Source of the DNA: Stratiolaelaps scimitus | Taxonomy: Eukaryota > Arthropoda > Arachnida > Mesostigmata > Laelapidae | Length of the DNA: 64,000 bases | Assembly (NCBI GenBank): GCA_019614645.1 | Contig: JABWDB010000015.1 | Location: forward strand, 3,224,001 to 3,288,000 | Reading direction: 5' to 3' | Part shown: positions 1 through 12,580 of the stretch, in pieces | Position numbering within the stretch: position 1 is the stretch's first letter | How the letters are laid out: every line of letters begins with the position of its first letter | The notes under the pieces: model-generated | The model's input: only the letters and a program-made list of their open reading frames with translations | What the model was told of the DNA's origin: nothing | Database searches by the model: none | Made by a program: the position numbers and the translations under genes

Positions 1-607
1 CCTCTCGGAACACGCACTGCGCCCAGAAGATCTTCTATATAGCTGGCTAGTATCTCCCGTGAGCCAGCGGGCGCCGTCCGGCACCCGATCGACCCGTCCG
101 AAGAGAAAGAGATGCGCCTCAAGTTAAGCGAATGGCTCGGGGCGGGGGGAGTGGAGGGGGATGAATTCTTCCGGCGGAGGTCTTCTCATTCATCTGCTCG
201 TATTATCAGTACCACCTATTTCACCGCCGCCAGCATCGTGAGTGCTGAGCAGAGGTGACCTTACCCTTCGGACGTGGCTTCTATGCCGGCTGGCGGAACA
301 GGAGCGTAGAACAACAACGAGCGTAGGCTAGCGTGAAGCGCTTCAGTGCCCCCGGCTTACGCTGCCGCCGAGCTGGGGCGGAGGTGGAAGGCAATGGACG
401 CTGCATCGTCGCGTCGCGTCGCGGCGTTCGCTGTGGCCGCCGGCCCCGCGCGATCGTTCGCTTCGTCGGCGACTTCTGCACAGCCGCCGTAGATATGTGC
501 CACAACCATAGCAGCTACCACAAGTGAACTACAACTACACTATTACCACTACTACTGTTTCCATTGACGATGTTGGCTTGCCACCACTGGCTGCGACGCA
601 ATGACAG
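1..607. other. Unassigned GC-rich stretch
   Basis: No gene, RNA or mobile element was recognised here. GC is high between about 330 and 640, and short frames are open on both strands there, as expected by composition alone. The bases just before 608 end in CAG and could be a splice acceptor for the candidate exon that follows. Confidence 0.5.
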
Positions 608-810
608 CTGCTGTGGCCGCCGCCGCCACGCCGCGTCATCCTACGGAGCGTTGAAGGAATCTCATTCACAAAAGATCTCATTCGCTTAGTCCTGCAAATT
701 CATTCATCTGTTTCTTCATTCATAGATGCACTAGTCATTCTTGGCATCAGGGCGCAGCAGCAGCAGCAGCAGCCACCGCCGCCGCCGCCGCCACCCCCGA
801 TGGATCGGAA
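608..810 (+). CDS. Candidate internal exon ending in poly-Gln/poly-Pro
   Basis: An open frame runs from a possible acceptor (CAG ending at 607) to a consensus-like donor, GTGAGTAAG, at 811. It encodes about 67 residues with a mixed, protein-like middle part. It ends in six CAG codons (755-772), then CCA/CCG/CCC proline codons to 799, then M-D-R. If unspliced, the frame stops at 812-814. There is no ATG at the start, so it could only be an internal or 3' exon. The CAG-CCG tract could equally be a neutral microsatellite. No family was recognised. The call rests only on the open frame and the two splice-like borders. Confidence 0.2.
752..799 (+). repeat. Composite (CAG)6-(CCG)n tract
   Basis: Six CAG units are followed by CCA, five CCG, CCA, CCC and CCG. 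A composite of the same order lies at 24111-24149. In the plus frame it reads poly-Gln then poly-Pro. Confidence 0.9.
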
Positions 811-1417
811 GTGAGTAAGAGTTTTCATCGTGTCATCTCGACATCTCGTCGGCGACTTGACGCTCGGCGTAGATCGGATAGCAAGCGAGCAACTAACTGG
901 GTGCATTGCCGGCGATGGCCGACAGGCAGCAACAACAACAACTACCACGCTAGCAAAGGGGACACAAAAACAAACGCGGACGAGGGATCGTCAGAGTTGG
1001 TCGTCTCGGCCGAACCCTCATCGACATCAACAGGATCGTCAGCAATGTGAATGGACGCAGCTACTCGAGAGCCCTCCACGTCCATATCTATTATCTATAC
1101 AGCAGTGCTGTGGCCAACATGATTACCTCTTTTGTAGCGCACGTTGCCGTGGAAGGGTGCGCGCGATTCACTTGACGCGATGCCGCCCCGGCAACGCATC
1201 TCACACTTAATCACACGCCGAGCCGACTGTGGACACAGATATGTACAGCCACTTTTGATGTTGCTGCTGCTGCTGAGGCCTCGGCTGCTGATCATGTTGT
1301 GTAATGCTGTCGGCGAGATGTGAGATACTGCGTTGTTCCGTTGGGCGGAAGCGGCCGAGGGTCGCGTCACCTCCGGCCTCAGCCCGCACACGGACCGATA
1401 GAGACAATCCTGGCATG

Positions 1418-1442
1418 GTGCGCGCGCGCGCGCACACACATG
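1418..1442. repeat. Alternating (CG)n(CA)n tract
   Basis: Twenty-five consecutive bases alternate purine and pyrimidine: a CG run followed by a CA run. This is the classical composition for Z-DNA formation. No promoter or gene could be tied to it. Confidence 0.8.
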
Positions 1443-1869
1443 AAGTGGCGAACATGGATGACAATAACATGGATGTTCGACGTCGACGAAGGGTATATGA
1501 GGTTCGCGTCTCCCCGAAGGGCGCACGACATCTTCGTCTTCTGGGAGGCGAAATCAAGCCAAACAACAAACGATCAGGAACGTCTCTGGGATACGTCAGA
1601 GTAAAGGCGGCCGACTGTCGATGGCTCGAACGTCCGCGGACGCTGGTGCTACCGACTAATTGCCGGAGCGCGACAGTGGTGACAGACTATTACAGTTTGA
1701 GGAGGCGGCGGCGGCGGCGGCTGCGCGAACTTCGACGATGCTGCTGTCTCGTGCGCTTCGCTTGCCATTGGCATGATTCTGAGAAAGGCAGCAGCGGCCG
1801 CCGCCGCCGCCACGGTGAATGTCTCACCTTTTGTCACTGGTTTCTGCCTGCGGAACAGACTCCGTTTCC

Positions 1870-1930
1870 GTTGCTGCTGCTGGTTGTTGCTACTGTTGTT
1901 ATTGTTGTTGCTGCTGCTGCTGCTGGTGCT
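1870..1930 (+). repeat. Imperfect (CTG/TTG)n array
   Basis: About 60 bp of mixed CTG, TTG and CTA triplets. It produces poly-Leu, poly-Cys or poly-Gln/Asn in different frames, which explains several spurious open frames across it. Confidence 0.85.
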
Positions 1931-2705
1931 GCCACCACCGTCGCCTTTGTGGTCTGGTCCAACAACAAACATCGAATCCGAACAGACAATCCTCCCCGGC
2001 ATCATCATGATCAACGGTCGAGCTGAAGTAGCGACGGCGTCGGCAGCGGATTGGCGGAAGCCGCCTCCTTCTTCTCATGGGGATGTCCATGAGATGAGAC
2101 ACGCGGGTGACTAAGTGAGTATTGGCGAAAGTGATTCATCGAGCAACGAACAGAGGCCCAATACGTAGGTAGACGGGCACGGCGGTACGTAAAGAAGACG
2201 ACGTACAGTTAAAGAAAGCCGCCGTAAATAGGTCGGCTGTGTGATTCTCACACCTGCTCCATACGCGCGGACCCTTCGCGGCGTACGCGCGATCGTTCGG
2301 GAGAGGAGTCGCCGGGTGAGCGGGGTGTGCTCGAACAAGGTACGCGCGGCACACGACAGAGACGGGGTCGCCGTTCGAGAACAAACAAACGATTGCCGTC
2401 GCAAAATATTCTCGCTTGATGGAGAATTTGATGTATCGAGTACTAGAATGTGAGGATGGATTTAGTGAGCGAATATTTGTTGAACACAACAGAAATTACA
2501 TGCGAATCGACTCGCGCCACGAAACTCGCGCTCGATCACGACAGCAGGGCCGAGTAAGTTATACTTGAACTTGTAATGGTGTTAGTATTCTTACGAATAT
2601 ATAACACAGGGCGAGGCGCCAGAATCGGCAAGAATCACAAGGATCACAGGGACACATGCAGAATAACCAACTCAATATTTCGTTCACCAAATACGGCTAG
2701 TTTGG

Positions 2706-2735
2706 CATATATATACATATATATATATATATATA
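2706..2735. repeat. (TA)n microsatellite
   Basis: About 30 bp of TA with one CA interruption, in AT-rich flanks. Confidence 0.95.
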
Positions 2736-3400
2736 ACCAAAGACTCAAACGGTATTTCTAACTATGCCTTCGAATAAGATGAGAAGGCTATAATCTAAAC
2801 AGAATTTGCTGGACGTTGTTCAAAAAAATATTTATGTAAATTCAAGGGTTTCAACAAACAGCTATCGTCCGCCGGTTACTGTTGACCAGAATCTCGGATT
2901 GTAACAAAGAGAATTACCACTTCGAGCTTCAGAGAAGCGTATGATATTATCAGAAAAAAAAACACTGTCCAATCCTACCGAACAGAGTCGTAATTGCGTA
3001 TTAGACCAACTTTAGTTATAAGGACAGAGGAAACTTTGTAGATTTTTTTTATGTTTCGCCCTAAAATGTTTAGGTTAATATTAATATAAAAAATACTATT
3101 TATTCGATAATATGCTACCAAAATAATCACGCTGACAAGACTCGCAATGGATCATTAATTGCATATATAGATAATTCTTAACCAAAGAGGATACATATAA
3201 TATAATACTTAAATATTTGTAGATGGTTCTCCGACCTAGATTCATAAAAATACTGACGGTAACCAGTCATATTATCCGGCTCAGTATAGAACTCGCTTAT
3301 GATTTGCCATCAAATCATCATTCCAATAATGCTATGGAATATTGATGACATACCCTATCTGTTCCTCGCCGCTTGTAAGCCAACTTGTAGGCTCTTGAAT

Positions 3401-3402
<2 letters not shown>

Positions 3403-3457
<55 letters not shown>
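3403..3457. repeat. (TA)n microsatellite, longest pure array
   Basis: Fifty-five bp of uninterrupted AT dinucleotides, the longest pure TA array in the window. It can extrude as a cruciform. Read as protein it gives alternating Tyr-Ile, which is spurious. Confidence 0.97.
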
Positions 3458-3460
<3 letters not shown>

Positions 3461-4240
3461 GAATTATTCTAGTTCTTATGTCATTTCTAGCAGCATCGCT
3501 GTGACGGAAACCCGGACACGACAAGTTCTCAGCAAGCGGACCCATCTCTCTTTATCATTGAATTTCTAGCTCGATTACCCTCGATCACCTTTAATGGACG
3601 GAATTATACTGACAGTCGTGGGATACGAAGCTGTGCAATTGGCCGCTTAGCCAGAGGCCAGGCTAAAGAGTGTTTCCACGTATAGCGTGGCGAACAATGA
3701 CGGACGCCAACAACTCTGTCAATATCGCCCTCATCTCCTCTGCTCGGCTGTTCTCTGTTATCCTCTTACAGAGCTTTCGTAGCCGGTTGCGCTCACTGGC
3801 GCGACGCATATTCGAAACATCGAGATTTCTACAAAGTGTTGTAGAATTGTGGCTAATTGTGGCTATAACATCATGAATTCATACGGCGCCAGCGAGCTAA
3901 GCTATGCCGGTGGACAGCGTTGTTTGTGCGCATTCGTTTGCCTGTACATAACTAGCAACTAGCTACGTTGACACGTCTCAACACATTCAGCGTGTCCGTG
4001 TACACGTATGTACATCTATCTATCGATGAATATATTTTGGGTATTACAAATCGACATTTCCAGCCAAGTAAAGGCTCCTCTATCACTATTTCATTCATAG
4101 AAAACCCCAGTAGTTTTGATGTTGGCCACCCGAGCGGCCACTCCTGGCTCGACATCTTTCGTTCGATGACTGACTCTCCTCTATGACCTTCCTGGCTATG
4201 CCACGCATCCAAATCGCAGAAGCCACAACCGCCGCCACTA

Positions 4241-4260
4241 GCAGCAGCAGCAGCAGCAGC
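4241..4260 (+). repeat. (GCA)n microsatellite
   Basis: Six to seven GCA units followed by ATT/ATC triplets. It reads as poly-Ser then poly-Ile in one plus frame. No coding support was seen. Confidence 0.9.
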
Positions 4261-4819
4261 ATTATCATCATCGCCGATGTGCTAATTGGCACAATCGCAC
4301 AATCTATCTGCAATATGAGAGAATCCGTCCGCGAATTCGTCTACGCGACCGAACAGGTTTCACCACCGCTCATACCAACTATATACCCGTTCCTATGGTT
4401 CGCCCCCATTAAGCGCAGCCGCCGCCGCCGTCACCGTCGCACATCTGGAACGTTGAGTTGTTTGTTTGTATATTGCGGCTGCCGCTGTCGCCGCCGCCAG
4501 CCTCAATATAGCGCGTTACGCATTCTAATACTCAATTCATACAGAGATACTGTGATACAACCGTACCCCTGGCTCGCTTGAACGTACAACGCAAACAATG
4601 TATTGGCGCCGTTGTAAGGGGCGAGATGTCAAGCCGGAGCAAAATACGGCACGGCGAAATATCATATTAAATTTTTGTATCGTTTAGGTTGAAGTCGTAC
4701 AAGCAGCCGCAGCAGCATTATAACTGTAGCGCAGGTCGCACGCGCAGTTCCATACGTAGATATACATGCAGACATGTCTGTGCGAGTTGACCAAGCCGAG
4801 CAAAGCCTCTCGCTTGTAG

Positions 4820-5047
4820 CAGGTATATCTGTCGATACGCTTATCTCTCCGGGGACAGTTCGGTGAAGGCTGGCGAAAGCTGGTCAGTCACACTGGTGCA
4901 GCAGCTCCTGGGCTGCAAGGCGATCAGGCCGCTGTCATTGTGCCACGATTCGTATGGACAGATTTCATGGGCGTACGCCTGTGGCCGATTGGCCCGATGG
5001 TAGCCACAAATCTGGGTGATTCTACGATCCGCAGACGAAATGCATGA
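4820..5047 (+). CDS. Candidate exon, unknown protein
   Basis: A 75-codon frame is open from just after a TAG at 4817-4819 to a TGA at 5045-5047. A CAG at 4820-4822 and another at 4856-4858, preceded by pyrimidine-rich CTCTCC, could serve as splice acceptors. There is no ATG near the start, so this would be a last or internal exon. The codons are rich in G-first triplets (about a third), a coding-like pattern, and the C-terminal part has aromatic/hydrophobic stretches (for example WTDFMGVRLWPIGPMV). The minus strand is also open across the region, so the strand is uncertain. No family was recognised. Confidence 0.2.
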   Translation, partial: QVYLSIRLSLRGQFGEGWRKLVSHTGAAAPGLQGDQAAVIVPRFVWTDFMGVRLWPIGPMVATNLGDSTIRRRNA

Positions 5048-6831
5048 TGCTGTGTGTCTAGATCGACGGTGCTCGATCCACGCGTGCCTCTTGGTGACGT
5101 TTGCGTGTGGCCGCTGCTCGCCAGAAGCAGGCAGAGTTGATGTCCTTTCTTTGGCCCGGCTCTCTGCTGGCCGACAACGGCGAATTTCAGCGACTTGATC
5201 ACCGTTGAACTCTGTCGTCGGTGTTCGATGTCATATTGATTGAATTTCAAGGGTAGCGTAAACAAACGCGTTACTCGGCGATATTCCTGATGGGACCCAC
5301 TTGACGTAGAGTGGACATGCCACATTGTGGACCATTCCGCCAAACTGTAGGTATACTGCGGTAGCAAAAAAGAAACTATACTATTGGGTGAAATTGTTGA
5401 AACGACTAATTCCGCCATGTGGCAAGCTTGTGGCGGACGCTTTACCGCGATTCGTGGACTCGCTGATGCCGCAGTGAAACCTTCTGCACAGATACTATAT
5501 GTAATCGAATTGGTCGGTGTTTATATACAAGAGATACAAATGCGTGATGAGAAAGCGTGTCCGATTCAATGGAGCTCTCTTAAGCAACATGCGTCACATA
5601 CAATTTATTTCAAAATTATTTCAAAAATGATCTATATATATATATATTTATATCTAATATATATTAGGCGATTCGTGAAGAATAGCCCAAAGAAGGATGC
5701 ATCAATAGGAAATTTACTTCATATGATGAGCTCAAAGATATTCCCAGTCCTCCATTTTTCTCGGGGGTGGAGGGGCGGCCGATAATCAGGCTAATAGCTG
5801 CTTCATTGACTGCACTGCATTCTTCGTCTTCTTGACGAACACGATAACTTCGACTCTGTTCAGCATCCACCGCGGCAGATTCGTGCAGTTTACCATGAGT
5901 ACTCGTCAGAGCAGGCTTGAAAGTCACCACACGCATGAACCTAGATGAAATGAATTCACCTCGTGAGCCGCAAACACACAGCCCCCTCCCCCGCCCCTTT
6001 GCCGCGCGTATCTTCACGCGGTTAATAACGGGGGCAATTCAACAAATTGCTAACAAGTCAAATCTGTCGGCTCGCGCACCTCGACATGATTTATCACCAG
6101 TCTCTCTCCCTCTCTCTCTCTCTCGCTCGGATCTCTTCGTTGTGGCTTGAGCTGGGCAGGCTCGGCTTTTGTCAGTGGGTCTCGCGATATCTGTTTCAGC
6201 TCCCCGTTGCCCCATTCGTATGCATATGAGGCTGGTAGTGGCAATGGGCGATTGGTAGAGCGATTTGATGTGATCGGAGGAAGTCACACTTCTTGTGGAC
6301 GAACGCGATCTCAAGTTCCGACGGACGGACGGACGGAACTTGTTGCTCACCTAGGTCCGAACAACAAACGCCGCGTCTGAAGAGCTGGCCAGATCGGCAG
6401 CGAATTCCGGCAGGAGCGAGTTGTCGTCAGACCGCGACAGCGTCCTGGCAGCGGCGGCGACGGCAACCGCGGCAACGTAGGCGGAGAAAGGCGCCGTCGA
6501 CCTGTGGTTTGCTGTGCGGATATTGTTGACGAGTCACCGGGCGTGGATGCAGCCGCTGCCGATGGCCAGGCTCGTCCGTGACGCGCTCAACCGATCGCGC
6601 TCAAGCGTGACCACGGCGTCGGATGCGGAGGCGGGCTGCATCGGGCCGGACCGCTTGGCGACGGTCCCGGAGACGCGCAGCGTCAAGTGACCCAATCGAG
6701 CCGTGGCCGGCTCGGCCCAACCGGCTGACTGCTCGGTTGAGACATTGTCAGGAGCCGCTGACGAGAGGACTCCGGCGGAAATCCTCCCACGCGGCGGCCC
6801 TCAGCAACACTGCCAGATAGATATGGAGATG

Positions 6832-6881
<50 letters not shown>

Positions 6882-8202
6882 GAGGAGAGAGAGAGAGAGC
6901 AGAGGGATAGACAGATCTTTTGTCCATGGAGCAGATGGAACAATGAGGGTCTGCGTATCCGTAGGTGTATGTGAGCCATGGCGAAACCCAAATATGATAC
7001 CATAAGAGCAAAAGAGAAGCCTCAGCCGATTGTCTCAGCATCGTCGTCTTTGGCATGGTCGAGAACGGCAACAACGACGATTGCACGAAGGGGCAGAGTC
7101 CGTTTTCGTCTCAGGACCGATCTTCCGTGGGTCCTGCGGGAAACATGGACGAAATAATGAGGACGGGTCGCCCATTTTCTTGTTGGCCGCTGGGATACAG
7201 CTTAACTCTATAAATGAGATCAATGAGTGATTGGCCAGCAAATCGCAGCTGTTTATTGTTGGACGTGACGTAAAAACTGTGCCTACGCTAGACAGCGCGA
7301 AGGGGGAGTTTTCAGTTAAATAATTGAATGTTTTCACAGGGTTTACTGTGTCTCTCATAAAATGGGGAGATTCATTGCCGCCCGGTCTTACGGAGCTCTT
7401 TTTTGTTATTGCGGGGTGTTTCGGATATGCAGCCGCAGGAACTATGAAATGTGGAACTTATAAACCCACTAAACCCCTCAAGTGCGGCCCACCCACAAGG
7501 CAAGGCATTACTTCGATTCCATGGGAAGGAGTCCTTGGAAGCAGAAGCGAACTATAGACAGAGGCAGTCTTGGTTCGGAGATCTTCGAAAAAAAACTCAG
7601 CCGTTCCTAAACGCATGTAAGGATCTGTTGATGAAGTTAGTATCATCCGCGAACTCCGAACTAATTATCAGTAAGTAGGCATGATTCCAGCTAGTTCAGC
7701 TCGCTTGAACTAGAGCTGTGATCAGACCCTGTGGAACAATGATCTTAGCTGCTCGACAGATTCCTTACCATTGAATGGAATCGAGTTTCGAAAATTAATA
7801 TATTACGTTGTTAGTCCTTATTACCGGCAGCTGCGTGCTGCAACGGATTGACGACATCCATAAATAGTCGATGGGCGACCATTTCAACCGGGGAGATTGA
7901 AAGCGGAAGTCGCCTGGCTGTTGCATTTCGCGAAGAGACCTCTTTTCCTAAGGGCGCTTGCCCTTATATACAGTACAACAATACGATTTGCACAGCCTTC
8001 AAATCGAGGCTGCTTTGCTTGCTCGCAGAGTCGAATAATAAAGTTATTTTGTTATATTGTTGTATATTCAATTATATTATTTCAGAGAAATATCTTTAGG
8101 AAATCAACCCAATAAGAAGTTGAATCTCGCCGTTGTTTCAGTGGCTACACACCAGACATGCCAGAATGTTATGTAAATGACCTGACGTGACATATAAGAG
8201 AA
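5048..8202. other. Non-coding stretch with simple repeats
   Basis: Interrupted TA repeats lie at 5633-5665 and a CT tract at 6101-6125. A compound TA-CA-GA array lies at 6839-6899. A (GGAC)n-like run lies near 6320-6335. Between 6.3 and 6.8 kb the DNA is GC-rich and open in several frames without a coding pattern that could be trusted. No gene was recognised. Confidence 0.5.
6839..6899. repeat. Compound (TA)n-(CA)n-(GA)n array
   Basis: About 34 bp of TA, then CACACACA, then a 15-bp GA run. Three dinucleotide motifs are joined end to end within 61 bp. Confidence 0.95.
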
Positions 8203-8255
8203 GTTGCCCAATGCAAAGATTGCAGGCCCTTTAATAAATCAATAAATATTGACCT
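8203..8255 (+). repeat. AATAAA-bearing repeat 3' end, copy 1
   Basis: The core reads TTGCCCAATGCAAAG, then a TTGCAG-like box, CCCTTTAATAAATCAATAAA and a short pyrimidine-rich end. The same order of motifs occurs at 9884-9932 and 52019-52098. These look like 3' ends of one dispersed retroposon family with its own poly(A) signals. The 5' limits and target-site duplications were not found. Confidence 0.5.
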
Positions 8256-9883
8256 CTACTAGAATCCAAAGTGTAGTAAAGTAGATATCCTCCAACCCAT
8301 TAGCCGTGAACCCATGAGCCAAGTCTCGATTGAAACCGAAGAACGGCATTTCCTCGTAGCAATATGCAGACACATCGTATGTATGCAGAAGCGGGAAATT
8401 CTACGATATCTCTTCTCGTTGTCTGAGTCCGTTTATGCTTGCACCGGGTTACCGTAGTCTTGTGTATGAGTTTGGGAACGGCGAGACAAGCTTTAGAAAG
8501 CGACGCTGAGTCCATCACAGAAATTGAAAGACCTAGTATTGTACGTTATACGATTGTTCCAATATAATGCCTGAGTGAACGTATGGTATCTATGTATAAA
8601 TGTGGCCCAGCCAGCGCGCGCGTCCCTAACGACATTCTATACTCGTTACACGCTGGGAGTCCGTTGAGTCAGTCTTAGACGGAGACCATACATAAACAAG
8701 CCGTGTGATCTGTCGTCCAAGCAATCTAGTCGTGGTCTCAGAACCAGGCACCTCCGATCAGAGACACTGTCGACCAGTCACTGGTCCAGTTTCTGCCCAG
8801 CCCGCGTTCTTCTCGGCTGAAAGAAGCCTCTGCTGCTCTGAGCCAACAACTTCATCCCAACTATCCCAACCCATCCGCACGATATAGAAGGACGGGGGCA
8901 CTCACGGGAGTTGGGGCTTGTGTTCCACCTGCGCTGCGCGTTTGCCGTTGTCGCGCTTGGCTACTTAGTTTGAACTGCTGCTGCTGCTGCTGCTGCAGCT
9001 AAGAAGAAGATAAATGAAGTTCTCTCAGATCAGCAGTCACCCGACGAGGTGGACGAAATGGAGAGGCAACAGTCGCACACTAACAGACACATATTAAGCT
9101 GCGGAGAGCCAAGGATACCCGGTCGCCGTCGGCAGATAGCGAGAGCTAGAGCCTGCGGCCGAGCTGGGCTTACTGGTGGTGTAGGCACCGCGATCACACA
9201 CACACACAGACACTATGGCCGGTACAAACGAGCCAATATCTAATACTTTCTCTTGGCAGACGTCTATCGCGGTGTTCTGTCCCCGCCGATACACTTTCGA
9301 TCTCTGCTCAGCGCGAACGCGGCGCGGACGCTGCGATTGGCCACCGGCCTGCCTCCATCCTGCTCTGATTAACAAATGAAGCTCATTTTAGCATTTAAGC
9401 CCATCCGACGGGCTAGCTCTGGGGCGCGCGCGCTTCGCAGCGGAGTCGTTTTCCTGGGGAAGGCCGAGATCGAACGGCCGACGTAAGTCCGCGCAGCTTC
9501 GAGCGAACGACCAATGAAGGAGTGGACAGACGAATCAGCGAAACACTTCGCGAAGCACCCCTCAAGGCTATGGGGGGGGGGTATTGGCGCTCCGACCACC
9601 CCCAAAGAAAAATGAAAGAGGCCGAAAACGAAAGGAAATATATATGGAAATACAACCGAGAAGCTATGGTTTCAGCGATCGAACAATCTACATGCATGCT
9701 TGTATAGATGTGTACATGATACCTGACAACGCCGATACATGGGAGTCTCCAACGAGCAGGAGCCGGCAGCATGTTAACGTAAGCAAGATACAGAGCGGGG
9801 TGAGAGCCATAGAGTGCACGGGACCCATTGCTCAACTGTGACATTACTTGAACTCGATGTTGATTTATATACTCAGAGCTAAA
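8256..9883. other. Non-coding stretch
   Basis: It contains a (CTG)n array at 8975-8996, a short (CA)n run near 9198-9208 and a G-run near 9570. Open frames are short. No gene was recognised. Confidence 0.5.
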
Positions 9884-9932
9884 GCATTGTGAAATTGCAG
9901 CCCCTTTAATAAACCAATAAAGCTTTACCTTT
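9884..9932 (+). repeat. AATAAA-bearing repeat 3' end, copy 2
   Basis: It reads AAATTGCAGCCCCTTTAAT, then AAACCAATAAAGCTTTACCT. It matches copy 1 (8203-8255) closely, including the paired TTAATAAA and CAATAAA signals. Copy 3 is at 52019-52098. Upstream similarity fades within about 40 bp. Confidence 0.5.
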
Positions 9933-10405
9933 AATTACCTTATTGGCGTAATGCACACTGTGCATGTTTCCATTCGTAACACGGAACGGACTCTACCCAG
10001 CGATCACCGTGTACGGCACTGCGGTGCAGAGACGGGTGGAAACATCGGCAGGGCTATTCTTGAAGGGTGGATGCATCGTAGAGGGAGGCCCACCATGTAG
10101 ACCGGTGCCGCTGCCATATCATGTGGATGTACATTGATGTACCATGTGTAGATCTACGTTCGTACACTATGGCCAGCCACCATAACGCTAATCTATGTCG
10201 GCTCAGAAATATTTGTGTGGGTTTTCAGTGGCTGTAACTTCAAACATGAGGCATGCCCATTATTTGAAAATGTTTCCCGTTTCGCTCATGGAACAGGTGG
10301 ACGCTAGATCATAAATCTTAAATCATAAATTCGTATCATTTACGTTGAACGTTGTTTTGACTTGATTAAAAAATGACGAATTAATTTTGCAAATTTTAAA
10401 ATTGA

Positions 10406-10603
10406 TTAAAATGCCAACGAAAGTTTATGCCTTGCTTTCGAGAGGACAACAATGCTGTGTATCATGACGTACTGCCACATCATGCTCCCCGTTCCGACTC
10501 GAACACTATCAATGCTGTTGTGATCGAGCTGTTTTGGAAACAACGCATGATTTCTTCTTATTCTATAAATGTTTCCTATAAAATGCGACAAAGCATCGGC
10601 GTT
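10406..10603 (-). CDS. Weak candidate reading frame, unknown
   Basis: A 65-codon minus-strand frame ends in TAA and has no clear ATG at its 5' end. It lies in fairly AT-rich DNA, where an open frame of this length is less expected than in the GC-rich blocks. The composition is ordinary for a protein, but no motif or family was seen. It may be an exon, a degraded element or chance. Confidence 0.12.
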   Translation of the reverse strand, partial: NADALSHFIGNIYRIRRNHALFPKQLDHNSIDSVRVGTGSMMWQYVMIHSIVVLSKARHKLSLAF

Positions 10604-12580
10604 TAATCACCTCCGCGAGAACCACTCGAGCACAAATGGGACGCTGTGCAGCACTGCAGCGAGTGCCAAAGCCTGAAGCACGATAACTTGTTAGGAAAAA
10701 AAAAAAATTAGTACAGTAATTAATGCACTAATATTGCCGTTCGGCTTGGTTGTCGGCCAGTCGTACCTGGGGGGCAGTTCTTATCAGCGCTGCTCGATCG
10801 TAACCATCGCGACGAGCAGCATCTGTTCCGTAAAATCGCCGTAAAAATAGGCTTTCACCTTTTCGTATACAAGCACATCAGTGAAACACACATCGGCCAG
10901 TCAAATGGCTCTCCGCGTAGATGATCAGCGTCTGGTCTCTCGTCTGATTTGTCTGTATAGAGTTGTCAGCGGGTGTTTCCTGTATGCGGACTCGTTGTCT
11001 GAAACGAAATACCTATCCGAAAAAAGTAGGTTAGACGTGTAAAATAATAGGCCGTGGCCGATCCGACGATGATGGCGGCGGCGGCGGCGGCGGCCTTATA
11101 GAGTTGTAGCGTATGCGAACTAGAAAAGATGTGTGCAATTTTTTTAGTTGCCACGCTCCACGGGATGTCTCGCGCTGCCGAGGCGATTGGAAGCGCCATG
11201 AAAAGTTGTGTTGCGCGTCGGCCCGCTGCTGGCCACAGCCTCGTTCCGACGCCACGACCGCCTAAGTTCAACCACACACATACACAAATATATATATATA
11301 TATATACAACGGGCTCCTCGGGTGGACAAATGGGAACAAACTCGCTCGCGTGAAACTCGGCCGAAACGCTCCTAACTGGGTGACACCACTTGGCGGTGGC
11401 TAAAATTAAGCGAAGTTGCGCTACTGAGCATGTTGTTAAAGTGGACCAGACGGCGGCAGCGGCGGTGGTTGGCCTGGTGGCAGAGATACTGCGCCGATTT
11501 CGCCTGAGCCGTTGACACCGCTGAGGGCTTTCTCGTAAGCTGGCTCCGCGACGTCACAGTTCTGTCGACTGCGATCTGATCGCCGACCATTGGCAATTTG
11601 TCTCGCGAACATCTGAAGTCAAGAGAACATTAGACAGGGCTTGCGGTGACCAGTCGACGAGAAACTCAGGTGCACTTTCGAGTGCGGCCGGAGATGAGAC
11701 AAAATCGAACAGCGGACCGATGATGCTGTCACGGCGGTGACAAAGGCTGAGTTGTATTTCGATTTTTTTTTTGCTGTATGTGGTGTCGTTTTGTGAAATT
11801 ACGTGAATTACGTCTAGACGCTGAAGTGTCTATTCACAGATAGCTGCTGATTGGCCGCTGTCGTCAATGGTGATGTCAGTGGATATGTTTGCTGTTGCTC
11901 AATATTATTGCATATTGTAGATTGATGCTTGGCTAGGGGCAAGCTCCCTGGAAAACAGAACAATATTTTAACTCAGTCTGAAACGCAATAGCCTCTTTTT
12001 GACCCTGGGGCTGTTACGGAAATCGGGTCGAAATTCGGGTAGAAATTTAGGGAAACTGGGCCTATTGTTTGTACAAACTTTATCAACAGAGGAAAATCGT
12101 TCGACATGTTTTTGCCAGAAGCACAGCATTATTGTGCAGAGTTCACAAAAATCGTACACCTTTTTACTACCTCGCGTAGTAATTTGTTTTTTTTTTTGCC
12201 TGAAAAGTTGTTCGTTACGCCACCTTACAATCCGCAAGACAGTCGATAGCGTCCAGCATCTGACCGCGCGCGATCGCTGCGTCGCCGCGATTCGGTCAAC
12301 ACCTCAGGGCGAAACCCGCAACGAATGTCACCACCGTTCGGCTCTCGTCCCCAAACCGAACTGCGTTCATAGTTTGGTTCGTTGGCTGACGCGTGCGCGG
12401 AGGCAGGTCATTACGGCACTGTGTGCTGATCTACACAGCCATGCTGTTTACCTTCCGACGGCCAGGCTACGGACCGTGTACGACTTAAAGGATGTCGGAC
12501 TTCGACATTAAGCGGGAATGGTTGCTCAAGCACTCGGCGTGCGGGCGTCGATCGCTGGATGGGGGTGTTGTCCGAAGGTG

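Larger units (their letters stand above)
811..4819. other. Non-coding stretch with triplet repeats and (TA)n arrays
   Basis: The 0.8-2.2 kb part is GC-rich, with CTG/CAG and GCC/GGC arrays at about 1262-1276, 1700-1722, 1788-1815 and 1870-1930. These create long but meaningless poly-amino-acid frames. From 2.5 to 3.5 kb the DNA is AT-rich and holds two (TA)n arrays. A (GCA)n run lies at 4241-4260. No gene was recognised. Confidence 0.5.

Noticed and set aside
1304..2026. 240-codon plus frame
   Set aside because: It crosses several CTG/GGC microsatellites that read as poly-Arg, poly-Leu and poly-Ala. No domain was seen.
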